Source: Lachnospiraceae bacterium | Lineage (GTDB): Bacteria > Bacillota > Clostridia > Lachnospirales > Lachnospiraceae | Length of the DNA: 64,000 bases | Reading direction: 5' to 3' | Assembly: GCA_017624235.1 (NCBI GenBank) | Contig: JAGANL010000006.1 | Location: 62,001 to 126,000, forward strand | Shown here: positions 52,467 through 63,500 of the stretch, in pieces | Layout: every line of letters starts with the position of its first letter | Position numbering within the stretch: position 1 is the first letter of the stretch | The notes under the pieces: generated by a model | What the model saw: the letters and a program-made list of their open reading frames with translations, nothing else | Databases searched by the model: none | Told to the model about the DNA's origin: nothing | Translations under genes and position numbers: made by a program

Positions 52467-54302
52467 ATGAAAGAGGTAAAGCAACCCAAAAAACCACTTA
52501 TATTTTATTATCTAATCGTTCTGTTGGTCATTTTTTTACTGAACGGACTGTTGTTTCCGCGTCTTATGAAGCAGCAGATTGAAACGGTGGATTATGGTAC
52601 CTTCCTGTCGATGTTGGATGAGGGTAAGGTAGATACCGTTCAGGTGGAGACAGATTACATTTATTTCAGCGGCAGGGATGAGGCAAAGCTGCTGTACCGT
52701 ACAGCAACCTTTGATGATCCGAATCTGGTAGACAGGCTTTATGATGCAGGCTGTACCTTTGGAAAGGTCGTAGAGGAGCAGATGTCTCCGTTTATGAATT
52801 TCCTGTTGAGCTGGATTCTGCCGATTGCAATTTTCTGGATGATCGGTCAGTTCTTATCCAAAAAGCTGATGGAGAAGATGGGAGGCATGGGCGGCCCGAC
52901 GATGCAGTTTGGAAAGAGCAATGCCAAGGTCTATGTGGAGTCCAGTACCGGCATTAAATTTAAGGATGTGGCAGGCGAGGACGAAGCCAAGGAGGTTTTG
53001 CAGGAAATCGTGGAATTTCTGCATAATCCGAAGGAATATCAGGAAATTGGTGCGAGGATGCCGAAGGGCGCTCTTTTGGTCGGCCCTCCCGGTACCGGAA
53101 AAACGCTGCTGGCCAAAGCGGTTGCAGGAGAAGCGGGTGTACCGTTCTTTTCCATTTCCGGTTCGGAATTTGTACAGATGTTTGTTGGTATGGGTGCCGC
53201 AAAGGTAAGAGACCTGTTCAAACAGGCAGGTGAGCAGGCACCGTGTATCGTGTTTATTGATGAGATTGACACTATCGGTAAGAAGCGTGATGGCGGCGGT
53301 ATGGGCGGCAACGATGAAAGAGAGCAGACACTGAACCAGCTTTTAACGGAGATGGACGGTTTTGACGGCTCCAGGGGAGTGGTCATTCTGGCGGCAACCA
53401 ACCGGCCGGATTCGCTGGACCCGGCGCTGCTTAGGCCGGGCCGTTTTGACAGACGGGTTCCGGTAGAACTGCCGGATCTGGCGGGCAGAGAAGCTATTTT
53501 AAAGGTGCATGCGGCAAAAATTAAGCTGGCTGATAATGTAGATTTTAATGCCATTGCCAGAGCCAGTGCGGGAGCCTCCGGGGCAGAGCTTGCCAATATC
53601 GTGAATGAGGCAGCGCTTCGTGCGGTCAGACAGGGCAGAAAGTATGTCCTTCAGGCAGATTTGGAGGAAAGCATCGAGGTAGTCATAGCCGGTTATCAGA
53701 AAAAGAACAAGGTCCTTTCAGAAAAGGAAAGGATGATCGTAGCTTATCATGAAATCGGACATGCTCTGGTAGCAGCATTACAGACGCATTCTGCGCCGGT
53801 CACCAAGATTACGATCGTGCCCCGTACCTCCGGTGCGCTTGGCTACACGATGCAGGTGGATGAAAAGGAACATAACCTGATGAGCAGGGAGGAACTGGAA
53901 AATAAGATTGCAACCTTTACCGGAGGCCGCTGTGCGGAGGAGCTGGTATTCCATTCCATTACGACAGGAGCATCCAATGACATCGAGCAGGCGACGAAGC
54001 TGGCCAGAGCGATGATTACACGCTATGGTATGAGCGATGCCTTTGGCATGGTTGCCATGGAAACAGTCTCCAATCAGTATCTGGGCGGAGATACCTCTTT
54101 AGCCTGTGCACCGGATACGGCCAAGCAGATAGATGAGCTGGTTGTACAACTGGTAAAGAAGCAGTATGAAAAGGCAGAGAAGCTGTTGCAGGATAATATG
54201 ATGAAGCTTCATGAGCTGGCAAAATACCTGTACGAGAAGGAGACAATTACAGGTGAGGAATTTATGAATATTCTGGAGGGACAAACAGAGAAAGAGGCAT
54301 AG
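52467..54302 (+). CDS. ftsH: ATP-dependent zinc metalloprotease FtsH
   Basis: 611 residues. Two membrane segments (about 12-33 and 108-130) flank the small extracytoplasmic domain; the AAA domain has Walker A GPPGTGKT (about 206-213) and Walker [12 protein letters not shown], second region of homology [18 protein letters not shown], and the protease has HEIGH (about 428-432). It degrades membrane and soluble proteins as a hexamer. ATG 52467 gives the usual [18 protein letters not shown] start; GTG 52443 would add eight residues. The spacing from GAAAGG to 52467 is long, so the start is less certain than the rest. Confidence 0.96.
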   Translation: MKEVKQPKKPLIFYYLIVLLVIFLLNGLLFPRLMKQQIETVDYGTFLSMLDEGKVDTVQVETDYIYFSGRDEAKLLYRTATFDDPNLVDRLYDAGCTFGKVVEEQMSPFMNFLLSWILPIAIFWMIGQFLSKKLMEKMGGMGGPTMQFGKSNAKVYVESSTGIKFKDVAGEDEAKEVLQEIVEFLHNPKEYQEIGARMPKGALLVGPPGTGKTLLAKAVAGEAGVPFFSISGSEFVQMFVGMGAAKVRDLFKQAGEQAPCIVFIDEIDTIGKKRDGGGMGGNDEREQTLNQLLTEMDGFDGSRGVVILAATNRPDSLDPALLRPGRFDRRVPVELPDLAGREAILKVHAAKIKLADNVDFNAIARASAGASGAELANIVNEAALRAVRQGRKYVLQADLEESIEVVIAGYQKKNKVLSEKERMIVAYHEIGHALVAALQTHSAPVTKITIVPRTSGALGYTMQVDEKEHNLMSREELENKIATFTGGRCAEELVFHSITTGASNDIEQATKLARAMITRYGMSDAFGMVAMETVSNQYLGGDTSLACAPDTAKQIDELVVQLVKKQYEKAEKLLQDNMMKLHELAKYLYEKETITGEEFMNILEGQTEKEA

Positions 54303-54311
54303 TTTGGCAGC

Positions 54312-54362
54312 AGTTCAGCCCGCGTCGGAGCCAGCCTGGCTCCGACGTGGGCTGAACTTTTT
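54312..54362 (+). terminator. ftsH terminator
   Basis: A long stem of about 22 pairs with one mismatch, starting AGTTCAGCCC (54312) and ending GGGCTGAACT (54358), followed by TTTT. Confidence 0.9.
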
Positions 54363-54390
54363 CACATTTTTTGCGGAAAAGGAAAAGAAC

Positions 54391-54420
54391 TTGTCAACTG
54401 TCCGGGTTATATTTTATACT
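54391..54420 (+). promoter_or_regulatory. Promoter of ClC channel gene
   Basis: TTGTCA (54391-54396), 18 bases, TATACT (54415-54420). Confidence 0.6.
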
Positions 54421-54464
54421 ACAGTGTAGATGTTTGATATCACGAAAGAACTGAGGGTGGAAAA

Positions 54465-55745
54465 ATGTGGCGAAAGATCAGGGATAGTAAGACAGGGTCT
54501 GTCCAGACTCTGCGGTGGCTTGGAATATATGTTTTAAATTTCTTGAAGTGGCTTGTCATGGCGACCATCATTGGATTGATTGGCGGAATTGTCGGTACGG
54601 TCTTTCATGAGTGTATTGAACTGGTGACGGATTTTCGCAGGGAGAACGGCTGGATGCTTTATCTGCTTCCCTTTGCCGGAATGCTGATTGTATTTTTATA
54701 TCATCGTGCAGGGCTTCGGAATGACCGTGGAACCAATCTGGTTTTGGATTCGGTGCATACGGAGCAGCACGTGCCGTTTCGGATGGCGCCGCTTATTTTT
54801 ATCGGTACGATTCTGACCCATCTGTGCGGAGGTTCTGCCGGACGTGAGGGAGCCGCTTTGCAGATTGGCGGAAGCATCGGCTCAACGCTGGGAGGAATCT
54901 TTCATTTTGGAGAAAAGGACAGGCATGTCCTTGTCATGTGCGGTATGAGCGCAGTTTTTACCGCTATGTTCGGGACACCGCTTACTGCAACGGTGTTCAG
55001 CATGGAGGTGGTCAGTGTCGGCATTGTTTATTACAGCGCTTTTGTACCCTGTATCATTTCGGCTACGGTGGCCTATGGACTGACCAGCTATCTGGGTGTC
55101 AATGCGACACGCTATGCGGTGAATATCGGATATACGCTTTCTCTTTCCATCTGCCTGAAGGTGATTGTGATGGCGATGCTGTGCGGACTGGTGGGTATTT
55201 TGTTTTGTGTGGCGCTTCATACAGTATCGCATCTTGCAAAGGAGAAAATTCCGAATGATTATATCCGGGTATGCGTAGGCGGTGTGCTGGTCATTCTGCT
55301 CACCCTGCTGGTAGGTGCGGATTATTACAACGGTGCCGGTACGTCCATGATTCAGAAGGCGCTTCACAGTGAGGTGCCGCCCACGGCATTTTTATGGAAG
55401 ATTTTGTTTACTGCCGTGACGATCGGCATGGGCTTTAAGGGCGGTGAGATTGTGCCCACTTTATTTATTGGTGCCACCTTTGGTAATTTTATTGGCCCGG
55501 TTCTTGGTATAGATCCTTCCTTTGCGGCCGCCGTCTGTATGGTAGCGATGTTCTGTGCCGTGGTAAACTGTCCGATTGCTTCGGTTCTGTTGGGATTGGA
55601 GCTGTTTGCAAGAACCGATATGCTGCTGTTTGCCATTGCGTGTGGGGTAAGCTATGTCTTTTCTGGATATTACAGTCTCTATAGCAGTCAGAAAATCATG
55701 TATGCAAAGACCAGGCCGGAGTACATCAATAAAAAGGCGGAGTAG
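54465..55745 (+). CDS. ClC-family chloride channel/antiporter
   Basis: 426 residues with about ten membrane helices. The selectivity motif GSAGREGAALQIGGSIG (about residues 127-143) matches GxxGREGP-type ClC loops, and GGEIVPTLFIGATFGN (about 325-340) is the second conserved loop. The N-terminal part is shorter than in longer ClC proteins and no CBS domains follow. It moves chloride or fluoride; which, and whether as channel or antiporter, is not visible. GAGGGTGG precedes ATG 54465. Single gene. Confidence 0.93.
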   Translation: MWRKIRDSKTGSVQTLRWLGIYVLNFLKWLVMATIIGLIGGIVGTVFHECIELVTDFRRENGWMLYLLPFAGMLIVFLYHRAGLRNDRGTNLVLDSVHTEQHVPFRMAPLIFIGTILTHLCGGSAGREGAALQIGGSIGSTLGGIFHFGEKDRHVLVMCGMSAVFTAMFGTPLTATVFSMEVVSVGIVYYSAFVPCIISATVAYGLTSYLGVNATRYAVNIGYTLSLSICLKVIVMAMLCGLVGILFCVALHTVSHLAKEKIPNDYIRVCVGGVLVILLTLLVGADYYNGAGTSMIQKALHSEVPPTAFLWKILFTAVTIGMGFKGGEIVPTLFIGATFGNFIGPVLGIDPSFAAAVCMVAMFCAVVNCPIASVLLGLELFARTDMLLFAIACGVSYVFSGYYSLYSSQKIMYAKTRPEYINKKAE

Positions 55746-55752
55746 GGGATGC

Positions 55753-55781
55753 TTGACATCCCAAAATCAGTTCTGTAGAAT
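55753..55781 (+). promoter_or_regulatory. Promoter of zinc-ribbon / ABC exporter cluster
   Basis: TTGACA (55753-55758), 17 bases, TAGAAT (55776-55781), about 60 bases before the zinc-ribbon gene. Confidence 0.75.
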
Positions 55782-55840
55782 GACCGTATAAATTTGTCGG
55801 ATTTTATTCATAATCTGCATAATTATGAGGAGGATAAAAT

Positions 55841-56125
55841 ATGTTTTGCACAAATTGCGGCAGTAAAATGGAGGATGGAGATAAATTTTGCGGTCAGTGC
55901 GGCTGGCATGTAGAGGAGGAAAAGGATACACAGCAGGCAGAGGGAGAGAAAGGAGCAGGAAATCCGAATCCTAAAATGATGACAGACCCGTTTTCAAATC
56001 CGAATCCGGGAATTATGGCGGACCCGTTGCCGGCTCCTCATCCGGGCGTAGCGAAATCTTCTGGGTTTTCCAGATTCTTTCAGAAGGTAAAAACGTGGTC
56101 AAAAATTATCGGTTCAAGCCGGTAA
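55841..56125 (+). CDS. Zinc-ribbon domain protein with proline-rich tail
   Basis: 94 residues. The first 22 are a zinc ribbon, CTNCGSKMEDGDKFCGQCG with two CxxC pairs (C3/C6 and C17/C20). The rest is a low-complexity linker (GNPNPKMMTDPF, NPNPGIMADPLPAPHPGVAK repeats) and a short basic helix near the C terminus (FFQKVKTWSKIIGSSR). AGGAGGA precedes ATG 55841. It is the first gene before an ABC exporter and has no membrane segment; the basic helix might lie on the membrane. Role unknown. Confidence 0.8.
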   Translation: MFCTNCGSKMEDGDKFCGQCGWHVEEEKDTQQAEGEKGAGNPNPKMMTDPFSNPNPGIMADPLPAPHPGVAKSSGFSRFFQKVKTWSKIIGSSR

Positions 56126-56156
56126 AAACGTCATGGAGATTCAGGATGAAGAAGGT

Positions 56157-56819
56157 ATGGAAGTCAAGGGAATCAGAAAAAGCTATCAGAAAAAGGAGGT
56201 TCTGAAGGACGTCTCCTTTTTGGCGAAGACAGGACAGTGTATCGGTATTCTGGGTGGAAACGGCAGCGGAAAATCCACGCTGCTTTCCATTCTGGCCGGA
56301 ATACAGAGGGCAGACCGTGGAAGCTTTCTATGGGAGGGAGAGGATCTTTTCGGAAAGCCAGGGCTGCGAGAACGTCTGGTGGGTTATGTACCGCAGGGCA
56401 CTCCGTTGCTTGAGGAGCTAACGGCATGGGATAATCTCAGGCTTTGGTATGAGAAGGATCAGCTGCGAAAGGAACTGCGGGATGGTGCACTTGCCATGTT
56501 AGGTATCCCGGAATTTTTAAAAACACCGGTCAGGAAGCTGTCAGGGGGTATGAAAAAGAGGCTGACGATAGGCTGTGCTATTGCAAATCGGCCGAAGTTG
56601 CTGCTTCTGGATGAGCCGTCTGCAGCGCTGGATCTGGTGTGCAAGGAAAGCATCGCTGACTATCTGAAGGAGTTTAAGCGGCAGGGAGGCATGATTTTGC
56701 TTGCCACACATGACGTGCAGGAGCTTGCGCTGTGTGATGCCTGGTATGTTTTAAAAGAGGGAGTTTTGGTTCCTTATGATTATGACGGAGATATACACCG
56801 TCTGGCAGGGTTTTTGTGA
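56157..56819 (+). CDS. ABC transporter ATP-binding protein (exporter type)
   Basis: 220 residues. Walker A GGNGSGKST near residue 34-42, Q loop YVPQGTP, signature LSGGMKKRLTIG and Walker B LLLLDEPSAALD, then the switch His in ATHDV. Start at ATG 56157 behind AGGA is preferred because the domain begins at EVKGIRKSYQ; ATG 56133 would add eight residues and lacks a ribosome binding site. The next two genes encode ABC-2-type permeases, so this energises export of an unknown substrate. Confidence 0.9.
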   Translation: MEVKGIRKSYQKKEVLKDVSFLAKTGQCIGILGGNGSGKSTLLSILAGIQRADRGSFLWEGEDLFGKPGLRERLVGYVPQGTPLLEELTAWDNLRLWYEKDQLRKELRDGALAMLGIPEFLKTPVRKLSGGMKKRLTIGCAIANRPKLLLLDEPSAALDLVCKESIADYLKEFKRQGGMILLATHDVQELALCDAWYVLKEGVLVPYDYDGDIHRLAGFL

Positions 56820-56820
56820 G

Positions 56821-58062
56821 ATGAAAAGAGCGTGGATTTACCTGGAACTTCAGTTAAAAAGAATAGCAAAAGCCTTTCCGGCTATGATGATGACCACATT
56901 GCTGCTCACCGGCGGCATGTGGTTATTCGTTCATATGCTGCTTGATCTGGATTTTTCGGATGAACAGAAAAAGAAGGTACAGGTCGGAATCGTAGGAAAT
57001 GCAGAGGATAATTATCTTGGCATGGGAATCTACGCCTTGCAGACGATGGACACCTCACGCTTTGTGGTAGATTTTTACAATATGTCGGAAGAAGAAGCGA
57101 AAAGAGGTCTGGAAGAGGGAAACTTGTCTGTTTATGTTCGTATACCGGATGATTTTTTAGAGTCGGTATTGTGTGGAGAGAACAAGCCTATTACCTATGT
57201 AACAACGGCGGGTACAGCGAGACTCGGTTCTGTTCTGATGGAGGAACTGACAGAGACGATTTCCAGTCTGCTGAGTGAATCGCAGAGCGCTATTTACGGA
57301 ATGCAGAGTCTTGCGGTGGAGCATGGGCTTGCGGAGCAGCTGGGAACGATGACGGATGCTTTGAATCTGAAATATATCCAGTTTATTTTCAACCGGGATC
57401 AGGTGTATGAGCTGGAGCTTTTGGGAGCTGCCAACGGACTTTCCACAGGCGGGTATTATCTGTGTGCGGTCATCGTACTTTTTCTGATGCTGTGGGGAAT
57501 ACATGGAAGTATCCTGTTCGGTAACAGGGATATGGAGCTGTCCAGAATGCTGGCTGCCGGAAATCTGGGAGCGGCAGGACAGACTGCAGGTGAATTTACC
57601 GCATATCTGATATTCATGTACGTCAGTTTTGCTCTTGCAGCAGGCATTTTGGCAGCGACAGGGGGAATCGCATCTCTTCCTATCCGGGAATGGAGGGCAG
57701 CAGATGGCAGGGATATGCTTGTTTTTTTACTGGAAACCGTACCGGTTATCGGGATGTTTTCTGCCATGCAGCTTTTCCTGTATGAGTTGGCATCGGGAAT
57801 CGTAAACGGTGTGCTGCTGCAGTTTGTCAGCGCCGTTTGTATCGGTTATCTGTCCGGCTGCTTTTATCCGGTCTGGTTTTTCCCGGAAAGTGTGCAGAGA
57901 CTGGCCGGGAGGCTTCCGGGAGGGGTGGGAATCCGCTATTTGGGAAGCTGTCTGCTGGGACAGGTAACTGCTGCAGAACTGTGGAAGCCTGTGCTTTATA
58001 TGGTATTGTTTTTGGGGATGACGGCGGTGCTTCGTCAGGGCAGAATAGCAGGCAGAGGATGA
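56821..58062 (+). CDS. ABC-2-type permease A
   Basis: 413 residues. Membrane segment at about 18-40, large extracytoplasmic domain (about 45-205) with VQVGIVGNAEDNYLGMGIYA and SVYVRIPDDFLESVL, then five to six membrane segments to the end. This is the ABC2_membrane_3 (YhgE/NatB-like) plan. The start at 56821 is one base after the ATPase stop. It probably pairs with the next gene as a heterodimeric pore. Confidence 0.85.
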   Translation: MKRAWIYLELQLKRIAKAFPAMMMTTLLLTGGMWLFVHMLLDLDFSDEQKKKVQVGIVGNAEDNYLGMGIYALQTMDTSRFVVDFYNMSEEEAKRGLEEGNLSVYVRIPDDFLESVLCGENKPITYVTTAGTARLGSVLMEELTETISSLLSESQSAIYGMQSLAVEHGLAEQLGTMTDALNLKYIQFIFNRDQVYELELLGAANGLSTGGYYLCAVIVLFLMLWGIHGSILFGNRDMELSRMLAAGNLGAAGQTAGEFTAYLIFMYVSFALAAGILAATGGIASLPIREWRAADGRDMLVFLLETVPVIGMFSAMQLFLYELASGIVNGVLLQFVSAVCIGYLSGCFYPVWFFPESVQRLAGRLPGGVGIRYLGSCLLGQVTAAELWKPVLYMVLFLGMTAVLRQGRIAGRG

Positions 58063-58092
58063 GCAAAAGGGTGGAAAGGAGCGGGAAGCAAA

Positions 58093-59247
58093 ATGAAGAA
58101 GCTGAGGAAGGGGCTGCTTTTATATGTGCTGTTGCAAAAGCGGTTATTCAAAAAATACAGTTTTCTCGTCATTTTATGTATGGTTCCGCTGTTTGCTGCC
58201 GGAATAAGGCTGGTGTCAGCACAGGAGAAGGGTGTTTTGAAAATTGTGCTGTGTGCAGAGGATGGACAGACCTCTGAGGCGGGTAAAATACAGAAGCAAT
58301 TGCTGGAGGAGAAAGGAATCATCCGTTTTTCGGCAGCAGAAACCCGACAGGAGGCAGTGCATGACGTAGAGAGTGGAGCTGTGGATGCGGCATGGATCTT
58401 TGCCGGGAATTTTTCTGAAAATCTGGAGGATTGCGCAGCAGAACGATGGTACGGAGGGCCTCCGGTAATCGTGGTGGAACGGGAGGACAACATTGCCTTG
58501 CAGCTTGCAAGAGAGAAGTTGTGCGGAGCGCTCTATCCGGATATGTCCTATGAAATTTACAGACAGTTTGTACGGAGTACTCTGCTGCAGGAGAAAATCC
58601 CGGAACAGGAGCTACGACAGGCTTATGAGACATCCCGGGTGGAGGGCAGCCTGTTTCAACTGTCCTTCCTGGATGAAACGGGAAGGAAGCCAGAGCAGGC
58701 AGATTATATGGTAGCCCCTCTGCGGGGGCTGCTGTCCTTAGTAGTTTTATTGTGTGGGCTGGCCTGTGCCATGTATTACCGGCAGGATGAGGCAGCCGGC
58801 CTGTTTGCCTGGATGTCTGCAGGACGAAGCCGTCTGTTTGTCTATGGCTATCATTTGACCGCGACAGTGGATGCAGCGGCGGCCGTACTTGCAGCTCTTT
58901 ATTTCTCAGGCTGCTTTACCTCTCTGGGAAGGGAGCTTGTCCTGATGAGCTGTTATGTATTTGCTTCGACAGGCTTTTGTCTGCTTGTTGGAAGGATGTG
59001 TGGCAGTCTGGAGGGGCTGGCAGCGGGAACACCTGTCCTGATGCTCATGATGCTTGTATTATGTCCTGTTTTCCTGGATATACGCAGACTTCGAATCATA
59101 CAATATCTGTTTCCGCCGTTCTATTACCTGAATGCCGTGTATCATGAAAGCTTTTTGGCTTATCTGCTTCTTTATATGGCCGTGATACACATTTTGGATT
59201 TTTCCATCCTTTTGGCTTGCCCCTCAAAATCTTTTATGCTAAAATGA
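58093..59247 (+). CDS. ABC-2-type permease B
   Basis: 384 residues. Same plan as permease A: first membrane segment at about 23-42, extracytoplasmic domain (about 50-205) with LKIVLCAEDGQTSEAGKIQK, then about six membrane segments (from LRGLLSLVVLLCGLACAMYY). AAAGGAG (58075-58081) precedes ATG 58093. It should form the second half of the exporter pore. Two non-identical permeases with one ATPase fit a heterodimer. Substrate unknown; lipid-linked or peptide substrates are typical of the class. Confidence 0.85.
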   Translation: MKKLRKGLLLYVLLQKRLFKKYSFLVILCMVPLFAAGIRLVSAQEKGVLKIVLCAEDGQTSEAGKIQKQLLEEKGIIRFSAAETRQEAVHDVESGAVDAAWIFAGNFSENLEDCAAERWYGGPPVIVVEREDNIALQLAREKLCGALYPDMSYEIYRQFVRSTLLQEKIPEQELRQAYETSRVEGSLFQLSFLDETGRKPEQADYMVAPLRGLLSLVVLLCGLACAMYYRQDEAAGLFAWMSAGRSRLFVYGYHLTATVDAAAAVLAALYFSGCFTSLGRELVLMSCYVFASTGFCLLVGRMCGSLEGLAAGTPVLMLMMLVLCPVFLDIRRLRIIQYLFPPFYYLNAVYHESFLAYLLLYMAVIHILDFSILLACPSKSFMLK

Positions 59248-59340
59248 ATTGATTATGCAATAGTGGAAGACTGTGCAGATATAGGAATGGCATCCGACTG
59301 TTGTGTACGCAAGAATAGAGAGAGGTGTACAGGTGAGGAT

Positions 59341-60537
59341 ATGAAGGCGTTTTTGATTTTAGAAGACGGTACCGTGTTTGAAGGAACTCATATCGGTGCG
59401 GACAAAGAAATAATCAGTGAAATCGTATTTAATACATCCATGGCAGGATATCTGGAAGTACTGACCGACCCGTCCTATGCAGGACAGGCAGTTTGTATGA
59501 CGTATCCGCTTATTGGCAATTATGGAATCTGTGAGGAAGATATGGAATCCGGACAGCCCTGGCCGGATGGCTTTATTGTCAGAGAACTCTCACGAATCCC
59601 AAGCAATTTCCGTTGTGATATATCTATTCAGGAATTCTTAGAAAAGCATGGTGTTCCGGGCATTGCAGGAATTGACACCAGAGCGCTTACCAAAATTCTT
59701 CGTGAAAAGGGTACCATGAATGGTATGATTACCACGAATGAAGCCTTTCATTTAGATGAGATTATCCCCAGATTAAAAGCCTATACGACCGGAAAGGTTG
59801 TGGAAAAGGTAACCTGTAAAGATAAATATGTAGTAAAGGGCTCTGCTTCTCTGGATGAGAATGGGCCTATCTCCGGCAGTGCCAAATTTGATGCAGAAGG
59901 ATTTGCAGCGGGCAAGCGGGAGCTTCGTCCGACGTTAGTAAGGGAATTGAACGGCAAGGGCTTAAAGGTGGCTTTGTTAGATCTTGGAACGAAGAAAAAC
60001 ATTGCACATTCTCTCGCGCTTCGGGGATGTGATGTGACCGTATATCCGGCAACTGCCACGGCAGAGGAAATTCTTTCGGACAAGCCTGACGGCATCATGC
60101 TGTCGAACGGACCGGGAGACCCGAAGGAATGTACCGGTATGATTGCAGAGATTAAAAAGCTGTATGAATCCGATACGCCGATTTTTGCCATCTGCTTAGG
60201 TCATCAGCTTATGGCGCTTGCGACCGGGGCAGATACCTTTAAAATGAAGTACGGACATCGCGGCGGCAACCATCCGGTTAAGGATCTGCAGACCGGACGT
60301 GTGTACATCTCGTCCCAGAACCATGGGTATGTGGTGGATATGGACAAGCTGGATCCGGCCATTGCGACACCGGCATTTATCAATGTGAATGACGGAACCT
60401 GCGAAGGACTTTCCTATACAGGCAAGAACATTTTTACGGTACAGTATCATCCGGAAGCATGCTGCGGGCCGCAGGATTCCGGTTATCTGTTCGACCGTTT
60501 TATCAATATGATGAAGGAGGGAAAGAAAAATGCCTAA
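59341..60537 (+). CDS. carA: Carbamoyl-phosphate synthase small subunit
   Basis: Glutamine amidotransferase subunit that supplies ammonia for carbamoyl phosphate (arginine and pyrimidine synthesis). 398 residues: N-terminal CarA domain (AFLILEDGTVFEGTHIG, YPLIGNYG) and class-I glutaminase with nucleophile Cys285 in FAICLGHQLM and the His/Glu pair in QYHPEAC. ATG 59341 behind AGGTGAGG is preferred to the longer frame from 59263, which lacks a ribosome binding site. It overlaps carB by 8 bases. No pyrR or arginine-box leader is obvious in the short gap. Confidence 0.97.
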   Translation: MKAFLILEDGTVFEGTHIGADKEIISEIVFNTSMAGYLEVLTDPSYAGQAVCMTYPLIGNYGICEEDMESGQPWPDGFIVRELSRIPSNFRCDISIQEFLEKHGVPGIAGIDTRALTKILREKGTMNGMITTNEAFHLDEIIPRLKAYTTGKVVEKVTCKDKYVVKGSASLDENGPISGSAKFDAEGFAAGKRELRPTLVRELNGKGLKVALLDLGTKKNIAHSLALRGCDVTVYPATATAEEILSDKPDGIMLSNGPGDPKECTGMIAEIKKLYESDTPIFAICLGHQLMALATGADTFKMKYGHRGGNHPVKDLQTGRVYISSQNHGYVVDMDKLDPAIATPAFINVNDGTCEGLSYTGKNIFTVQYHPEACCGPQDSGYLFDRFINMMKEGKKNA

Positions 60538-63500
60538 GAATCCGAATGTAAAAAAGGTCATGGTAATCGGTTCCGGTCCTATTGTCATCGGACAGGCCGC
60601 AGAATTTGACTATGCGGGAACCCAGGCATGTCGTTCCCTGAAAGAAGAGGGCGTTGAGGTCGTTTTAGTCAATTCCAACCCGGCGACCATTATGACAGAT
60701 AAAAATATTGCGGATAAGGTATATATCGAGCCGCTGACTGTTCCGGTACTGGAACAGATTATCGAAAAGGAAAAGCCGGACAGCATCCTTCCGACTCTGG
60801 GCGGACAGGCAGGCTTGAACCTTGGTATGGAGCTGGAGGAATCCGGCTTCTTAAAGTCCCACGGAGTGACTCTGCTTGGTACGACGGCTCAGACGATCAA
60901 GAAGGCAGAGGATCGCCAGGAATTTAAGGATACGATGGAAAAAATCGGAGAACCGTGTGCGGCTTCTCTGGTCGTAGAGAGCGTAGAGGATGGTGTGGCA
61001 TTTACCAATACCATCGGCTATCCGGTCGTGCTTCGTCCGGCTTACACGCTGGGCGGCTCCGGCGGCGGTATCGCGCATAATCAGGTGGAACTGGAGGAAA
61101 TTCTGGAAAACGGACTCCGTCTTTCCCGTGTGGGACAGGTTCTGGTAGAGCGCTGTATTGCAGGCTGGAAGGAAATCGAATACGAGGTAATGCGTGACAG
61201 TGCCGGAAACTGCATCACCGTATGTAATATGGAAAATATCGATCCCGTCGGTGTGCACACCGGTGACAGTATCGTCGTAGCACCCTCTCAGACGCTGAGC
61301 GATAAGGAGTATCAGATGCTTCGAAGCTCTGCCCTGAATATCATCGATGAGCTGCAGATTACCGGTGGATGTAACGTGCAGTTTGCCCTGCATCCGACCA
61401 GCTTTGAATATTGTGTTATCGAGGTAAATCCGCGTGTCAGCCGTTCTTCCGCACTGGCCTCCAAGGCAACCGGCTACCCGATTGCAAAGGTGGCAGCAAA
61501 GATTGCACTGGGCTACACCCTGGATGAGATTAAAAATGCCATTACCGGCAAGACCTATGCCAGCTTTGAACCGACACTGGATTACTGTGTTGTAAAGCTG
61601 CCGCGTCTGCCGTTCGATAAATTTATTACAGCGAAGAGAACACTGACCACACAGATGAAGGCAACCGGTGAGGTCATGAGTATCTGCGATAATTTTGAAG
61701 GTGCTCTGATGAAGGCCATCCGTTCTCTGGAGCAGCATGTGGACTGTCTGTTAAGCTACGATTTTTCCGAATTATCGTTAGAGGAATTAAAGGATCGTCT
61801 GAAGGTCGTAGATGATCAGAGAATTTACGTTATTGCGGAAGCAATCCGCAAAGGAATGGACTATGATACCATTCATGAAATTACCATGATTGATCACTGG
61901 TTCATCGATAAGATTGCTATTCTGGTGGAGATGGAGCAGGCATTGAAGACAGGGCCGCTTACCGTAGAATTGCTGAAGGAAGCAAAGCGGATTGAATTTC
62001 CTGACAATGTCATTGCCCGCCTGACCGGCAAGACAGAGGATGAGATTAAGCAACTGCGTTATGATAACGGCATCGTGGCTGCGTATAAGATGGTGGATAC
62101 CTGTGCAGCAGAGTTTGAGGCGAGCACACCGTATTACTATTCCGTATACGGAAGAGAGAACGAAGCGGTCGAGACGAAGCCGGAGAAGAAGGTACTGGTA
62201 TTAGGATCCGGACCGATTCGTATCGGTCAGGGTATTGAGTTTGACTATTGTTCCGTACATGCCACATGGGCATTTTCCAAGGCTGGTTATGAAACTGTAA
62301 TTATCAACAACAATCCGGAAACGGTCAGCACGGACTTTGATATTGCGGACAAGCTCTATTTTGAACCGCTGACACCGGAGGATGTGGAGAGCATCGTAAA
62401 CATTGAGAAGCCGGACGGAGCAGTCGTGCAGTTCGGCGGTCAGACGGCCATCAAGCTGACCGAGAGCCTGATGAAGATGGGAGTTCCGATTCTCGGCACG
62501 AAAGCAGAGGACGTGGATGCGGCAGAGGACCGAGAATTATTTGACCGTATCTTAGAGCAGACTGAGATTCCACGTGCAGCAGGCGGCACAGTCTATACCG
62601 CAGAGGAGGCAAAGGAGGTAGCAAACCGTCTGGGCTATCCGGTACTGGTAAGACCTTCCTATGTCCTTGGCGGACAGGGTATGCAGATTGCCATTTCCGA
62701 TGAGGAAATTGAAGAATTTATGGCAATCATCAACCGTATTGCACAGGATCATCCGATTCTGGTCGATAAATACTTACAGGGCAAGGAAATTGAGGTCGAT
62801 GCAGTCTGTGACGGAACCGATATCCTGATTCCGGGTATCATGGAGCACATTGAGCGTACCGGGGTACATTCCGGTGACAGTATTTCTGTCTATCCGGCGC
62901 ATACGATTGACCAGACGGTGAAGGAAAAAATTGCAGAATATACCAGACGTCTGGCCAAGGCGCTTCATGTCAAGGGACTGATCAATATTCAGTTCATTGC
63001 GATGGGCGAGGACGTATATGTTATTGAGGTAAATCCCCGTTCTTCCAGAACCGTGCCGTACATCAGCAAGGTAACCGGTATTCCGATTGTCGATCTGGCA
63101 ACGGAGGTCATTATCGGTAAGACCATCAGGGAGCTGGGCTATGAACCGGGTCTTCAGAAGGAAGCCGATTATTATGCCATCAAGATGCCGGTATTCTCCT
63201 TTGAGAAAATCCGTGGCGCTGAAATTAGCCTTGGACCGGAAATGAAGTCCACCGGAGAATGTCTGGGTATTGCCAAAGACTTTAATGAAGCCTTATACAA
63301 AGCATTCCTGGGTGCCGGCGTGAATCTGCCGAAGCACAAGCAGATGATTATTACCGTGAAGGATGCCGATAAGGGTGAGGCTATTGAAATCGGCAGACGT
63401 TTTGAGAAGCTCGGTTATAAGATTTATGCAACACGAAGCACGGCCAATGCATTAAAGGAGGCCGGAGTCAATGCACGTAAGGTCAATAAGATCCAGCAGG

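Noticed and set aside
60851-61738. 295-codon minus frame opposite carB
   Set aside because: Shadow frame of carB.
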